Notes: a model not told the origin generated them from the sequence alone. Positions 33,915 through 43,399 are shown, counted from the stretch's first letter. The stretch is 50,942 bases of DNA from UMGS1781 sp045628105 (GCA_045628105.1 JAZQOX010000048.1:1-50942); one strand, 5' to 3'. A program made the numbers and translations.

Positions 33915-35402
33915 CTATGTAAACACTTTTATCTTCTTATTAAATTTAACATTTAATTCTTTTGTGTCTTGTAAAATAATCCTATTTTCTAAATTGTTTT
34001 CATCAAATATTTCAAGTACAATTTCATTTTCATTATTTTTTAAAATATATTGAATATTATTTAATTCAATAATATTTGTTTGTAATGCCTTCTTTATTAA
34101 TGTATAATTTTCGTTAGGTGCCTTACTTAACACAGCTATACATTTGTTTTGGCTTGCCTTATTAACTATTTGTTCTTGTATTTTATCAATATCCACAATA
34201 TCTTTAACTTGTATATTTTCATCAACATACATCATACTAAAATGTCTTATTGTATTTATAAAATGCATTATATCATTTTTATCTTCAATTTTTTGAATCC
34301 TTATCTCTACTATTCTCAAAAGTACTTTTAAAAATTCTTGAAATTTGTTTTTTAATGTTTCTTCATCAAATGGTTCAATTTCACTTATTATTTGTATCTT
34401 TTTTTCCACCGTTTCTTTGTTATTAATGAAATTCTTAGGTTCAATTTTCTTATTGAATTTTTTTAGTTGCTTCATTAAGTCTTTTTTTTCTTCTTCTAAT
34501 ATATCTACTAAATCGCTTAAACTAAAAATTCTATCATTCATTTCTAGCTTTTCATTTCTAGTAATAAATTCTTGTTTTAATAATCTATCATTATTTATTA
34601 AATCATCTATTTTCTTTATGTTGCTAACTACATTTCTTTTTTCACTTGCAATATCTTCAATGTATTCCTTTTTATTATTCATTTTACAAAGTTCTTGTAC
34701 ATATTGTTCTTGCTTTTCTTTTATTTTTCTTTTCTTTTCGAAACTACTTAAAATAATATTTAATATTGATGTTTGGCATACTAGTTTTACAAATTGATTT
34801 GCAATATCATTCCCGTATCTTTCAACTAGTATTTTTAGTATATCATCAATTTGTATCTTATTAGTTTTCCATTCAGCTATAATTTCATTTCCTAGAGTTA
34901 TTTCCACTGCCTGGTAAATAATATTTGCTTTGAAATTAACAATTTTTGATTTTTCAATGTTCCAAGACCATCCATCAAAATCCCTAATAATTTCACTTGA
35001 AGCAATACTGTATCCTTGATTTAGTGTGTCCTCTATAGCATCTTTTACAAGTTCATATTTTTCAGGTAATTTCATTATTTTACTATTTTTTTGATAAATT
35101 TCATATAGAAGTTCTGTTTCATTTATATATTTTTTTTCACTTATGTTTGTATCATTTTTGTATATATCTATGTTTTCGCAATCTTTTTCAATAATTTCAA
35201 TAATTTCTTCCAGTATTTCTCTTTTGGTTCTTGCATTTCCTTTTACTGTTCTATAATCATTATACGCATTTTCAATTTTGTACATCATGCTAACTAGCAT
35301 GTTTTTTTCATCCTCTGAAAATTTCTTCTGTGACAAAATATTTTCTAATTGGTTGTTATAATCTCTAATATTTAATTTAGAAATAAATTTTTCCTTTTCC
35401 AA
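33915..35402 (-). CDS. Uncharacterised coiled-coil protein
   Basis: This 495-residue, highly charged protein has no membrane segment. Residues about 225-350 are rich in Lys/Glu heptads and look like coiled coil. Before that lies a possible globular part with DTLNQGYSIASSEIIRDFDGWSW; the C-terminal 90 residues look beta-rich. I recognise no family. The start is TTG at 35402, preceded by GGAG at the right distance. A strong TTGACA/TAAAAT promoter precedes it, and the beta-CASP nuclease gene follows 16 bases later, so the two are co-expressed and may act together (inference). Confidence 0.75.
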   Translation of the reverse strand: MEKEKFISKLNIRDYNNQLENILSQKKFSEDEKNMLVSMMYKIENAYNDYRTVKGNARTKREILEEIIEIIEKDCENIDIYKNDTNISEKKYINETELLYEIYQKNSKIMKLPEKYELVKDAIEDTLNQGYSIASSEIIRDFDGWSWNIEKSKIVNFKANIIYQAVEITLGNEIIAEWKTNKIQIDDILKILVERYGNDIANQFVKLVCQTSILNIILSSFEKKRKIKEKQEQYVQELCKMNNKKEYIEDIASEKRNVVSNIKKIDDLINNDRLLKQEFITRNEKLEMNDRIFSLSDLVDILEEEKKDLMKQLKKFNKKIEPKNFINNKETVEKKIQIISEIEPFDEETLKNKFQEFLKVLLRIVEIRIQKIEDKNDIMHFINTIRHFSMMYVDENIQVKDIVDIDKIQEQIVNKASQNKCIAVLSKAPNENYTLIKKALQTNIIELNNIQYILKNNENEIVLEIFDENNLENRIILQDTKELNVKFNKKIKVFT

Positions 35403-35463
35403 TGTTTTCTCCTGTTCTCTTTACGTATAATTATTCTACGTTTTCTTCCAATTTTACATCATT

Positions 35464-35492
35464 ATTTTATTAAATGTCATTCACTTTGTCAA
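35464..35492 (-). promoter_or_regulatory. Promoter for the coiled-coil protein/beta-CASP operon
   Basis: TTGACA (35492-35487) and TAAAAT (35469-35464) are exactly 17 bases apart on the minus strand, about 60 bases before the TTG start. Confidence 0.75.
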
Positions 35493-35513
35493 TACTTTTT
35501 TAAACTTTGAATA

Positions 35514-35547
35514 GAAAAAAAGATTGACATTATTTTGTCAACCTTTT
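35514..35547 (-). terminator. Terminator overlapping the end of the M50 protease gene
   Basis: On the minus strand AGGTTGACA pairs with TGTCAATCT (one G-U pair), extended by A-T pairs and followed by seven T. The stem reaches into the protease stop codon at 35546-35548. Confidence 0.75.
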
Positions 35548-36259
35548 ATATAAAAATATTTATTATTGCATCTGCCCCGATAAGCATTGCATTAAATATT
35601 TTTAAAACAATGAACTGCATTATATTTGTATAAAATACAAGTAAAAATACTAAAATTGTTAGTATAAATTGTTTTTCCATTAGCCATTCTTTTGCTTTAT
35701 ATGGTAGAAAATGGTTTAAAACCTTCGAACCATCAAGAGGATAAATTGGAATCAAATTAAATACTCCTAATCCTAAATTTACAATTATTATGGATTCAAT
35801 AATTGTTTCAGCAATTATAATTCCACTTGTAATCGTTTTTACCGTATTATCTAATATAATATATATGAGTAAAAATATAAATGCCAATAAAAAATTCATA
35901 ATTGGCCCAGCTGCTGCAACAAGCGCTTCTGCTTTTGAAAGCGAATATTTGCCATCAAAATTTCTCGAATTAATTTGAACTGGCTTTCCCCATCCAAATC
36001 CTAATAATATTAAACATATTAACCCTCCCGGATCTATATGTCTTGCCGGATTTAAACTTAGCCTTCCTTGAAGTCTTGGCGTATCATCTCCAAGTTTTGT
36101 TGCAACTGCTGCATGTGCAAATTCATGAAAAGTCATCGCAACTATAACTCCCGGAATTGCATAAATAATACTTTCAATGCTTCTTTGCCCTGTAAATACA
36201 TTTATTAGAAGCATAATAATTATTATCATATAAAAAGTTCTTTTGTCTATATTAAACAT
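35546..36259 (-). CDS. Site-2 protease family (M50) membrane metallopeptidase
   Basis: The 237-residue protein has about five membrane segments. The zinc motif HEFAH lies at about residues 45-49 (TFHEFAHAAVATKLGD), followed by the usual RLSLNPARHIDPGGLICL. The third zinc ligand is in NLIPIYPLDGSKVL. This is the small YwhC-like M50 group, which cleaves membrane-embedded proteins or peptides; the substrate is not known. It has no PDZ domain. Its ATG follows an AGGTGA site, 17 bases after the gene upstream. Confidence 0.9.
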   Translation of the reverse strand: MFNIDKRTFYMIIIIMLLINVFTGQRSIESIIYAIPGVIVAMTFHEFAHAAVATKLGDDTPRLQGRLSLNPARHIDPGGLICLILLGFGWGKPVQINSRNFDGKYSLSKAEALVAAAGPIMNFLLAFIFLLIYIILDNTVKTITSGIIIAETIIESIIIVNLGLGVFNLIPIYPLDGSKVLNHFLPYKAKEWLMEKQFILTILVFLLVFYTNIMQFIVLKIFNAMLIGADAIINIFI

Positions 36260-36276
36260 ATCTTCACCTTTTCAAT

Positions 36277-36720
36277 TTATTTTTTATTAATATTGAATAT
36301 TTTTAGTATAAAGTTTTTAAACTTTGTAAAAAAGCTTTCTTTATATTCTACCATCTGCATATTTTCATTAACAGTTGCATCTGCTCTTTTATTTTTGAAA
36401 ATTTCATCCGGATTATATTTTTCTCTTTTTGCTTCATCTTCTATTTTTTGATTTATTTCTAATATTTCCTTTAGTTTTACTTTTTGCTCCTCTGTTGCAT
36501 AGTAATCTCTGAATAATATTACTAAAATAGCATTTGCTTCTTTTGATATGTTTTGCTCAGCTAAATCAATACTTGGATCGATTCTAAAATAATAGTTTTC
36601 ATCTTTATTATCTTCAAAAAATCTTATTTTTTCTTCTGGTATTTTAGAATATTCTTCATCTGAAAAATGACTAATTATTTCTAAAACCTCAGTATATGCT
36701 CTAGCGTATTTCTCTTCCAT
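36277..36720 (-). CDS. Uncharacterised acidic/helical protein
   Basis: The 147-residue protein is largely charged and helical, with ARAYTEVLEIISHFSDEEYSKI (in outline) near the start and a basic, aromatic C-terminus (SFFTKFKNFILKIFN) that could associate with membrane. The start has GGAG upstream. It lies between another unknown gene (31-base gap) and the M50 protease gene. I recognise the N-terminal style from other clostridial hypothetical proteins but no domain name. No function assigned. Confidence 0.75.
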   Translation of the reverse strand: MEEKYARAYTEVLEIISHFSDEEYSKIPEEKIRFFEDNKDENYYFRIDPSIDLAEQNISKEANAILVILFRDYYATEEQKVKLKEILEINQKIEDEAKREKYNPDEIFKNKRADATVNENMQMVEYKESFFTKFKNFILKIFNINKK

Positions 36721-36751
36721 TTACATGTTCTCCTTTGTTTCTTATATTATT

Positions 36752-37474
36752 TTATTCTTGTCTTCTTGTCGTCACCTTATTTTTATCAGGCTCATTCATT
36801 GCTTTATACGCTGCATTAACCACGTCAGTCCCTATTCTACCTTCTTTTGTTGCACCTCCTATAACATTACGCCATGTAACATTAGGTCTTGATTTTGTTT
36901 TTTCTTTTAAATCAGGTAGTCTATTTGAAAAGTCATTAATCTCATTCTCAATTGAATAATCAGGTCCAAATTGATTTAAGTCTACACATATCTTTGTACC
37001 ATCAATATTTATTTTTTTACCCATTACATTATCAGAAATATGAATATTCATTTCCGGAATTTCCTGTAAAAATTCATCTGTACTCTGTCTAAATTCATCA
37101 TATTCTTCTGAGTTCGGATTTCCTGCATTCGGATGTTCTTCGGATATCATTGCTGCTAACTTACTATTTTTTGGAAATGACGCATGAATTTTTCTTAATC
37201 TGTCCACATGTTCTTTATCCATTTGGTCTTCTGGATCTTCTTGAAAGATTTCCCCAGGCATATGTAATATCAGTTCTTGTAACTTTTCTTTTAAATTTCT
37301 CTGAACTTGTGCATTATCTTTACTTAATTGCCATAGTAAGTCTTCTTCTAGCATATCAAATAAAACGTTTACCTCATCATCTGAAATTGTTCCATTGTCA
37401 TGCTCTTGGCATTGTTCTTTTAATTCAGCAATAAATTTACTGACACCAATTAGGTTTCCCTGTTTATCTTTCAT
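36752..37474 (-). CDS. Uncharacterised cytosolic protein
   Basis: This 240-residue protein, beginning MKDKQGNLIGVSKFIAELKE, is acidic and soluble, with no membrane segment, signal or motif I know. The first half is helical and Glu/Asp-rich; a middle part with NIHISDNVMGKKINIDGTKI looks beta-rich. ATG follows GGAG ten bases upstream. It sits between lysS and two small genes on the same strand. Codon use looks slightly richer in GC than neighbours, but not strikingly. No function assigned. Confidence 0.72.
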   Translation of the reverse strand: MKDKQGNLIGVSKFIAELKEQCQEHDNGTISDDEVNVLFDMLEEDLLWQLSKDNAQVQRNLKEKLQELILHMPGEIFQEDPEDQMDKEHVDRLRKIHASFPKNSKLAAMISEEHPNAGNPNSEEYDEFRQSTDEFLQEIPEMNIHISDNVMGKKINIDGTKICVDLNQFGPDYSIENEINDFSNRLPDLKEKTKSRPNVTWRNVIGGATKEGRIGTDVVNAAYKAMNEPDKNKVTTRRQE

Positions 37475-37540
37475 TAAGCATTCTCCTTTTCCATTATAAT
37501 TCGTCTATTTAAAATGTTACTACCTTATCACAGTTTTATC

Positions 37541-39016
37541 TTAGTTTAAAGGTTTCATTGTTGGAAATAATATTACGTCTCTTATTGAATCGCTTTCTGT
37601 GAATAACATACATAATCTATCTATTCCGTATCCTATTCCTCCTGCTGGTGGCATTCCATATTCAAGAGCTTCTATGAAGTCCATATCTATATCGTTTGCT
37701 TCATCATTTCCTAGTTCTCTTTCTTTTAGTTGATCTTTAAATCTTTCTAATTGGTCAATTGGATCATTTAATTCTGTATATGCATTTGCAAATTCTTTTC
37801 CGCCTACAAATAATTCAAATCTATCAACAAATCTTGGGTCATCATGATTTTTCTTTGTTAATGGTGATATTTCAATTGGATGACCATATAAAAATGTTGG
37901 TTGAATTAATTTTTCTTCAACATATTTTTCAAAGAATGCATTTATTATATGTCCATATGTTTTTTCATGTTCACCTAATTCTATATGATGCTCTTCTGCT
38001 AATTTTAAACATTCATTTACATCTGTTATACTCTTAAAATCAATTCCTGTTTGTTCTTTTATTGCATCTGTCATACTTATTCTTTTCCATGGTCCCTCTA
38101 AGCTTATTTCGTTTCCTCCCCAGTTGTATGTCATTTTACCAATAACATCCTTTGCAACTTTTTGGAACATTTTTTCAGTTAAGTCCATCATTCCTTCTAA
38201 GTCTGAATATGCTAAATATGCCTCCATTAATGTAAACTCTGGATTGTGTTTTAAATCCATTCCTTCATTTCTAAATACTCTACCTATTTCATATACAGCT
38301 TCCATTCCACCTACTAAAAGTCTCTTTAATGGTAATTCAAGTGCTATACGTAAATACATGTCTAAGTCTTGTGCATTATGGTGTGTAACAAATGGACGTG
38401 CTGATGCTCCTGTTAAAAGTGTTGTTAAAACTGGTGTTTCAACTTCTGTAAATCCTTCTCCATCCATAAAGTTTTGTATACATCTAATAATTTTTGGACG
38501 TAAGAATGCAATTCTTTTTGAATCTTCATTCATTATTAAATCTACATATCTTCTTCTATATCTTTCTTCTATATCTGTTAGTCCATGAAATTTTTCTGGT
38601 AATGGTCTTAATGATTTTGAAAGTAAAACTATACCTTTCGCATGAACTGTAATTTCTCCTGTTTTTGTTTTGCATACAAAACCTGTAATACCTATAATAT
38701 CTCCTATATCATAAGTTTTAAATTCTGCGTAATTTTCCTCTCCTAGGTCATTTATACTAACATAGCTTTGAATTTTTCCTGTTGCATCTTGAATGTGGCA
38801 AAATGAAGCTTTCCCCATTATTCTTTTAGCCATAATTCTACCAGCTATAGAAACATCTTTACCCTCTAATTCTGCATAGTTTTGTCTTATATCTTCACTT
38901 CTATGTGTTCTATTATATTTAGTAACTCCAAAAGGATCTTTTCCTTGTTTTTGTAGTTCCTCTAATTTTTCTTTTCTTATTTTAATTAAATGATTTTCGT
39001 CTAATACTTCTTCCAT
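37541..39016 (-). CDS. lysS: Lysyl-tRNA synthetase, class II
   Basis: The enzyme charges tRNA-Lys. The 491-residue protein has an N-terminal OB-fold anticodon-binding domain (KDVSIAGRIMAKRIMGKASF). The class II core follows: motif 1 RRRYVDLIMN and FLRPKIIRCIQNFM, motif 2 FRNEGMDLKHNPEFTLMEAYLAY in outline, and motif 3 GIGYGIDRLCMLF. The end ILFPTMKP is typical. A TTTACA/TATAAT promoter (39046-39074) lies just upstream; I see no T-box in the leader, which is too short for one. Confidence 0.97.
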   Translation of the reverse strand: MEEVLDENHLIKIRKEKLEELQKQGKDPFGVTKYNRTHRSEDIRQNYAELEGKDVSIAGRIMAKRIMGKASFCHIQDATGKIQSYVSINDLGEENYAEFKTYDIGDIIGITGFVCKTKTGEITVHAKGIVLLSKSLRPLPEKFHGLTDIEERYRRRYVDLIMNEDSKRIAFLRPKIIRCIQNFMDGEGFTEVETPVLTTLLTGASARPFVTHHNAQDLDMYLRIALELPLKRLLVGGMEAVYEIGRVFRNEGMDLKHNPEFTLMEAYLAYSDLEGMMDLTEKMFQKVAKDVIGKMTYNWGGNEISLEGPWKRISMTDAIKEQTGIDFKSITDVNECLKLAEEHHIELGEHEKTYGHIINAFFEKYVEEKLIQPTFLYGHPIEISPLTKKNHDDPRFVDRFELFVGGKEFANAYTELNDPIDQLERFKDQLKERELGNDEANDIDMDFIEALEYGMPPAGGIGYGIDRLCMLFTESDSIRDVILFPTMKPLN

Positions 39017-39045
39017 CTGCTTTTCCTCCCTTAAAATTACTCAAT

Positions 39046-39074
39046 ATTATATAATAATTTTTACATTTTGTAAA
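39046..39074 (-). promoter_or_regulatory. lysS promoter
   Basis: TTTACA (39074-39069) and a perfect TATAAT (39051-39046) are 17 bases apart on the minus strand, with a leader of about 20-25 bases before the ATG at 39016. Confidence 0.78.
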
Positions 39075-39120
39075 TACTTTACGCTTAATTTAGCCTTTTC
39101 TAGAGTTTTTACCTCTGGTT

Positions 39121-40182
39121 TTAAATAACAATATAGTTTTTTGGTGATTTTGTTAAAACTTCACAGCCATTTTTTTCCACTAAAACAGTATCTTCTATTC
39201 TAATACCATACTGTTTTGGTATATATACTCCAGGTTCAATTGCTATTACCATGTTATCTTTTAAAAATGTATCATTTTTTGAACTAATGTATGGCATTTC
39301 ATGTGTTTCTAGCCCTATACTATGTCCAAGTGCATGTATTAAATCAAATCTATGCATTTTTAGATTACTTTCAACTGATTGCGAAATTGTTTTTATACTT
39401 GCATATTCCTTTATGTCTTCTAAGGCATTTTCTTGATTTTTCAAAACCAAATCATAAACCGGCTTCATTGATTCTAATATGCACCCCATAAATATTGTTC
39501 TTGTCATATCAGAGCAATATCCATTATATTTACATCCCATATCAATTAAAATAGGATCCGCCATTTTAACTTCTCTATCACCTGGAACCCAATGAGGTTC
39601 TGAACTATGTTCCCCAATTGCAACAATTGTATCAAAAGCTAATCCATCTGCTCCATTATTTCTAAAAAACATTTCTATTTCAAATGCTATTTCTTTTTCT
39701 GTCATTCCCATTTTAATAAATTCTAATAAATGTGAAAAACATTTATCTGTTAATTCACATGCTTTTCTAATGTTTTCTATTTCTTCTTTGTCTTTAACAG
39801 CCCTTAACTTTTCAATTATATTTTCCGTTTCAGCTAAGTTGTTAATTTTGTACTTTTGCTTTAAATACTGATATTGCTTATATGTAACATAATTTTCTTC
39901 AAAACCAATATTTTCGCAAAAAAGAAAATAATTTTCGAACTCGTCTTTACTAACATCTCTATAATCAGAAACAATGATTTCATCATTAATTGTTAAAGTA
40001 TTTTTTACACTTTCTAAAAACATGGTATACGTTAAAAATATGTTTTCTTTTCTTGTTATTAATAGTGTTCCTTCGTTTTCTATATTGGTTAAGTATTTTA
40101 TATTTACAGGATTTGTTACAATCATTCCTTCCATATTTAAACTTCTTAACCTCTCTCGTAAAAGTCTAATTTTTTCATTCAT
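39121..40182 (-). CDS. M24 family Xaa-Pro aminopeptidase/dipeptidase
   Basis: M24 enzymes remove or split residues next to proline. The 353-residue protein has a creatinase-like N-terminal domain and a pita-bread catalytic domain with the five metal ligands: ILIDMGCKYNGYCSDMTRT (two Asp), HALGHSIGLETHE (His), VIAIEPGVYIPKQYGIRIED (two Glu). Length fits PepQ/YpdF-type enzymes; which of the two activities it has cannot be told. ATG follows a run of six G. The prepilin peptidase gene ends 23 bases upstream. Confidence 0.9.
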   Translation of the reverse strand: MNEKIRLLRERLRSLNMEGMIVTNPVNIKYLTNIENEGTLLITRKENIFLTYTMFLESVKNTLTINDEIIVSDYRDVSKDEFENYFLFCENIGFEENYVTYKQYQYLKQKYKINNLAETENIIEKLRAVKDKEEIENIRKACELTDKCFSHLLEFIKMGMTEKEIAFEIEMFFRNNGADGLAFDTIVAIGEHSSEPHWVPGDREVKMADPILIDMGCKYNGYCSDMTRTIFMGCILESMKPVYDLVLKNQENALEDIKEYASIKTISQSVESNLKMHRFDLIHALGHSIGLETHEMPYISSKNDTFLKDNMVIAIEPGVYIPKQYGIRIEDTVLVEKNGCEVLTKSPKNYIVI

Positions 40183-40205
40183 GAAAAATTCCCCCCTTTT
40201 ACTTT

Positions 40206-40937
40206 TTAAAACATTCCCAAACTAAATATTTTCATCAAGACTGTAAATAAAGTCATTGTTGGAACAAATATTGCTGCTGATGTTGCTAAAACAATAAATG
40301 GTCCAAATGGAATGTATCCATCTTTTCTATTTTTCTTTGCTAATACTATAATTACACTTATAACTGCACCTATTAAAAATGCAAGAACTGATATTAATGC
40401 TATTTTTACAGCTCCAAAGTACAATCCTAATGCTCCCATTAATTTTACATCTCCAAGCCCCATTGCTTCTTTCCCTGCAATAAGTCCACCAATAAGTGTA
40501 ATTAAAAGAAATATTCCCCCACCTATAATCATTCCGAAAAATAAATCTTTTGCTACTGCCAAATTTTGTATTCCAAATATGAAGGCAAATACTATTCCAA
40601 CTTCAAACATTGTAAGGTTTAATCTATTTGGAATAATCTGTATTTTATAATCGACAATAAATGCTGATATTAACATTGGAGTTAATATTATAAATCTTGC
40701 TAAATCCAAGCTTAGCTTAAATTTGTATAGTAACGCAACATTTGCAATCGCATTTACAATAATCAATGGATAATTTATTTTCCATCCTGTTTTGTATTGT
40801 ATAAAAGTGTTTTTTGATAAAATCTTTTTTTCATTTAAAAATGCATAATTCATATAGTCGACAAATTGTCCTGTAATTATCCCTATAAATGAAATTAAAA
40901 CATAAATTAATATATGTACATCATTAATGTATTGCAT
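40206..40937 (-). CDS. Prepilin peptidase (A24 family), short form
   Basis: The enzyme cuts leader peptides of type IV pilin-like proteins at the inner membrane. The 243-residue protein has about seven membrane segments and both catalytic aspartates: one in AFIVDYKIQIIPN, the other in MGLGDVKLMGALG; DGYIPFGPF follows as expected. The N-terminal zinc-cysteine methylase domain of PilD is absent or reduced. The frame extends 14 codons further, but AGGAGG before the ATG at 40937 sets the start. No pilin or pilus assembly genes are in this window. Confidence 0.88.
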   Translation of the reverse strand: MQYINDVHILIYVLISFIGIITGQFVDYMNYAFLNEKKILSKNTFIQYKTGWKINYPLIIVNAIANVALLYKFKLSLDLARFIILTPMLISAFIVDYKIQIIPNRLNLTMFEVGIVFAFIFGIQNLAVAKDLFFGMIIGGGIFLLITLIGGLIAGKEAMGLGDVKLMGALGLYFGAVKIALISVLAFLIGAVISVIIVLAKKNRKDGYIPFGPFIVLATSAAIFVPTMTLFTVLMKIFSLGMF

Positions 40938-40972
40938 ATATTTTCCTCCTAACGTTTTTTTCTTGCTATAAT

Positions 40973-40996
40973 AGAGCAACTTTAGTTAGTTGCTCT
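40973..40996 (-). terminator. Hairpin after tdk
   Basis: AGAGCAAC and GTTGCTCT form a perfect 8-bp stem (loop of eight) five bases after the tdk stop. There is no T run behind it on the minus strand, so it may be a weak terminator or an RNA-end protecting hairpin. Confidence 0.4.
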
Positions 40997-41000
40997 TGCA

Positions 41001-41543
41001 TTACTGTTTTTTGTTCATTAATTTTTCGTAGCAATTTCTACATAAAGGCATATAACAACCATCTCCAACCAATACGTCTCCTGTTTTGTTTTCGCCTTTA
41101 AAATATGTGTAAATTGCATTATCGTTATGGCATTCTTCGCACACAGCTGTAAGCATTTGAACATTATCAGCCATACATAATAAATCACCCATATTTCCAA
41201 AAGTTTTTCTTTCTGACGTTAAGTTTAAACCTGAAATAAAAAATTTTTTTCCATGTTTTGCTAGTTGATTAATTTCAGCTAAATCGCCTTTTAAAAATTG
41301 AAATTCATCTATTACATAAACATCTGCATCATATTTTTTCATTTCTTCAATGTTGTTTATTCCTATTGCATCAATTTTATATCCTTTTCTACTAACAACT
41401 TCACTATCCGAAAATCTATTATCTAAAATTGGTTTAAAAACTTTAACATTTTTCCCAGCTATTTGTTGTCTTTGAGCTTCATCTAATATTCTTTGGGTTT
41501 TTCCACATTTCATAGGTCCTGTGTATACATTTATATCTCCCAT
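41001..41543 (-). CDS. tdk: Thymidine kinase, type II
   Basis: The enzyme phosphorylates thymidine in the salvage pathway. The 180-residue protein has the P-loop GPMKCGKT (residues 9-16; a Lys-Cys variant of the common GPMFSGKT), Walker B VYVIDEFQF, the SGLN lid region, and the zinc site from CEECHND and CRNCYEK. Length is typical. It stands between the prepilin peptidase and an orphan binding-protein gene, with about 90 bases of AT-rich sequence upstream. Confidence 0.94.
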   Translation of the reverse strand: MGDINVYTGPMKCGKTQRILDEAQRQQIAGKNVKVFKPILDNRFSDSEVVSRKGYKIDAIGINNIEEMKKYDADVYVIDEFQFLKGDLAEINQLAKHGKKFFISGLNLTSERKTFGNMGDLLCMADNVQMLTAVCEECHNDNAIYTYFKGENKTGDVLVGDGCYMPLCRNCYEKLMNKKQ

Positions 41544-41635
41544 ATTTTATAACACCTGCTACGTATAAATTTCTATACGTATTATATCTATTAATTACTT
41601 CTTTGTAAATACTTTTTAGTATTTTTTTCACTTTA

Positions 41636-43015
41636 TTATAATATCTTGTACCATGTTTCAACATCATAAAACATATTATACCAATTTCCTGAAAATTTAC
41701 CTTTTAGTTTGGTAGAATGAAGCATTATATAGCTGTCAAAATACAGGCTTATAAATGGTTTTTTATCATAAAAATTATTTATTATTTCTGCATACTGTTT
41801 TTTCAAAATCTCTTTGTTTTCAATTTTCGATATTTTATAAATCTTTTCTTTTGTCTCCTCATCCTCAAAATATGAACTAATATCAGGAGTAATTGAAACT
41901 GTTTTTACATTTAATGTTAAATCTGTGATATTTGTTTTGTATTCTACTATATCAATTTTAATTCCATTTTCCTCTAAGTTTGCCTTAATTTCATTTGCTA
42001 TGTTGATGTTTGCAAAATCTGTTGAAAGAGTATATTTTTTGTTTGTATTCAATTTCACTTCATTTTCTTGGTTTTTTTCAGTATTCAAATAGCTCCCATA
42101 ATCTAGTGGGAATTCTGAAATAATATATTTTTTATTATATAAACTGTATACTAATCTTTGTTTATTTAGTAAATTTTCTATGTTTTTTCTTTCTTCTACA
42201 TTTTCTATATTATTGCATGAGATGAAATATAATTCTCTGCCAGGTATTATATTTTCTTCAAACCCGATGTTTCCAATATATTCCTCATAATTTATATTTT
42301 TCGTAATTAATAAGTCAATATTTCCTCTAGTAAATTGATTATATAAATCCGTCGAATTTTTGAAAAAATATACTTCCAATTCCTGGTCATCTTTTTTTAT
42401 TATTACACGGTTATTTGAGATTTCTTTTATTTTATATTTACCTGTTCCATTGGGAGCTTTACTTTCGTATGATTTTTTTTGCATGATTGGAAAACACAAT
42501 ATATACTCAAAAAAATCAACATCTTTATTTAAATATATCTTAAAAACATTTTCATCAATTTTTTCAATTTTTTCAATAGCTTGTACATTTTCTCTGTAAA
42601 TGCTATCTTCTGTTTTTATTTTATCAAGTGTAAATTCTATATCTTCAAAAGTTACTCTTTCTCCATCATGCCATCTTTTGTTTTCATCTAATTTAATTAA
42701 ATAAGTGCATTCATCTATCTTTGACCACTCATTTGCAATTCCCGGCTGTGTATTGAAGTCTAAAGTTATATTAACAAGCGGTTCGTAGACTAGTTTTGTT
42801 ATTTGTTGAATTTCGAAATTCTTTGTTATAATAGGATTTATAGTATCAAATGACGTAATGCCAATCGTAATTGTTTTTGAAATTTTCACATCTTTATAAT
42901 TATTTAATGTTTGAAATTTATTATTTATATTTTTAAAATAAACAACATATATTCCTATAATTGTAAGTATAACAATTACGCAGAAAAAAATATATTTAAC
43001 ATATTTTATATTCAT
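41636..43015 (-). CDS. Extracellular solute-binding protein family 5, orphan
   Basis: The 459-residue protein has an N-terminal membrane segment (about residues 7-26) without a lipobox cysteine, then a family 5 (oligopeptide/nickel-type) binding domain: LVYEPLVNITLDFNTQPGIA, TYLIKLDENKRWHDGE, VTFEDIEFTLDKI. The C-terminal part is shortened against the usual 520-550 residues. No permease or ATPase genes are nearby, and the anchor is a transmembrane helix rather than a lipid, so it may be a sensor-like or repurposed binding protein. Ligand unknown. A terminator separates it from spoVS. Confidence 0.8.
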   Translation of the reverse strand: MNIKYVKYIFFCVIVILTIIGIYVVYFKNINNKFQTLNNYKDVKISKTITIGITSFDTINPIITKNFEIQQITKLVYEPLVNITLDFNTQPGIANEWSKIDECTYLIKLDENKRWHDGERVTFEDIEFTLDKIKTEDSIYRENVQAIEKIEKIDENVFKIYLNKDVDFFEYILCFPIMQKKSYESKAPNGTGKYKIKEISNNRVIIKKDDQELEVYFFKNSTDLYNQFTRGNIDLLITKNINYEEYIGNIGFEENIIPGRELYFISCNNIENVEERKNIENLLNKQRLVYSLYNKKYIISEFPLDYGSYLNTEKNQENEVKLNTNKKYTLSTDFANINIANEIKANLEENGIKIDIVEYKTNITDLTLNVKTVSITPDISSYFEDEETKEKIYKISKIENKEILKKQYAEIINNFYDKKPFISLYFDSYIMLHSTKLKGKFSGNWYNMFYDVETWYKIL

Positions 43016-43044
43016 TTTTCTCCTTTGATTTTCTTAATATGGAT

Positions 43045-43072
43045 AAAAGGTAGGATATAAATCCTACCTTTT
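43045..43072. terminator. Terminator between spoVS and the binding-protein gene
   Basis: AAAAGGTAGGAT pairs perfectly with ATCCTACCTTTT over 12 bp with an ATAA loop. It lies just after the spoVS stop. The T tail is short on the minus strand. Confidence 0.75.
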
Positions 43073-43075
43073 TAT

Positions 43076-43339
43076 TTATTTTCTTGATTCTATTATCAGT
43101 TTCATTCCTGTTCTACTTTCGCCTTCTACCTCAACCTCTGCAAATGCCGGTACACAAATTAGGTCAACCCCCGCTGGTGCCACAAATCCTCTTGCAATGG
43201 CAACGGCCTTTATTGCTTGGTTTAGTGCTCCTGCACCAATCGCTTGCATTTCTGCCTTACTGCTTTCCTTTACTAATCCTGCAATTGCTCCTGCTACTGA
43301 ATTTGGGTTTGATTTTGATGAAATTTTTAAAATCTCCAT
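43076..43339 (-). CDS. spoVS: Stage V sporulation protein S
   Basis: The 87-residue protein is a near-textbook SpoVS (Alba-like fold): MEILKISSKSNPNSVAGAIA at the start, IGAGALNQAIKAVAIARGF in the middle, and SRTGMKLIIESRK near the end. In Bacillus it influences sporulation, and in many Gram-positives it lies next to ymdB, as here. The ATG follows AGGAGG. It has its own promoter at 43400-43428. Confidence 0.97.
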   Translation of the reverse strand: MEILKISSKSNPNSVAGAIAGLVKESSKAEMQAIGAGALNQAIKAVAIARGFVAPAGVDLICVPAFAEVEVEGESRTGMKLIIESRK

Positions 43340-43399
43340 ATTTTCCTCCTAAAAAATATTTTTTGTAACTTTGTTTTTTATCTCATTTGTTACGAATTA

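Noticed and set aside
37475..37540. Possible small gene or T-box next to lysS
   Set aside because: The downstream gap is too short and has no frame, and the leader upstream of lysS is only about 25 bases, too short for a T-box.
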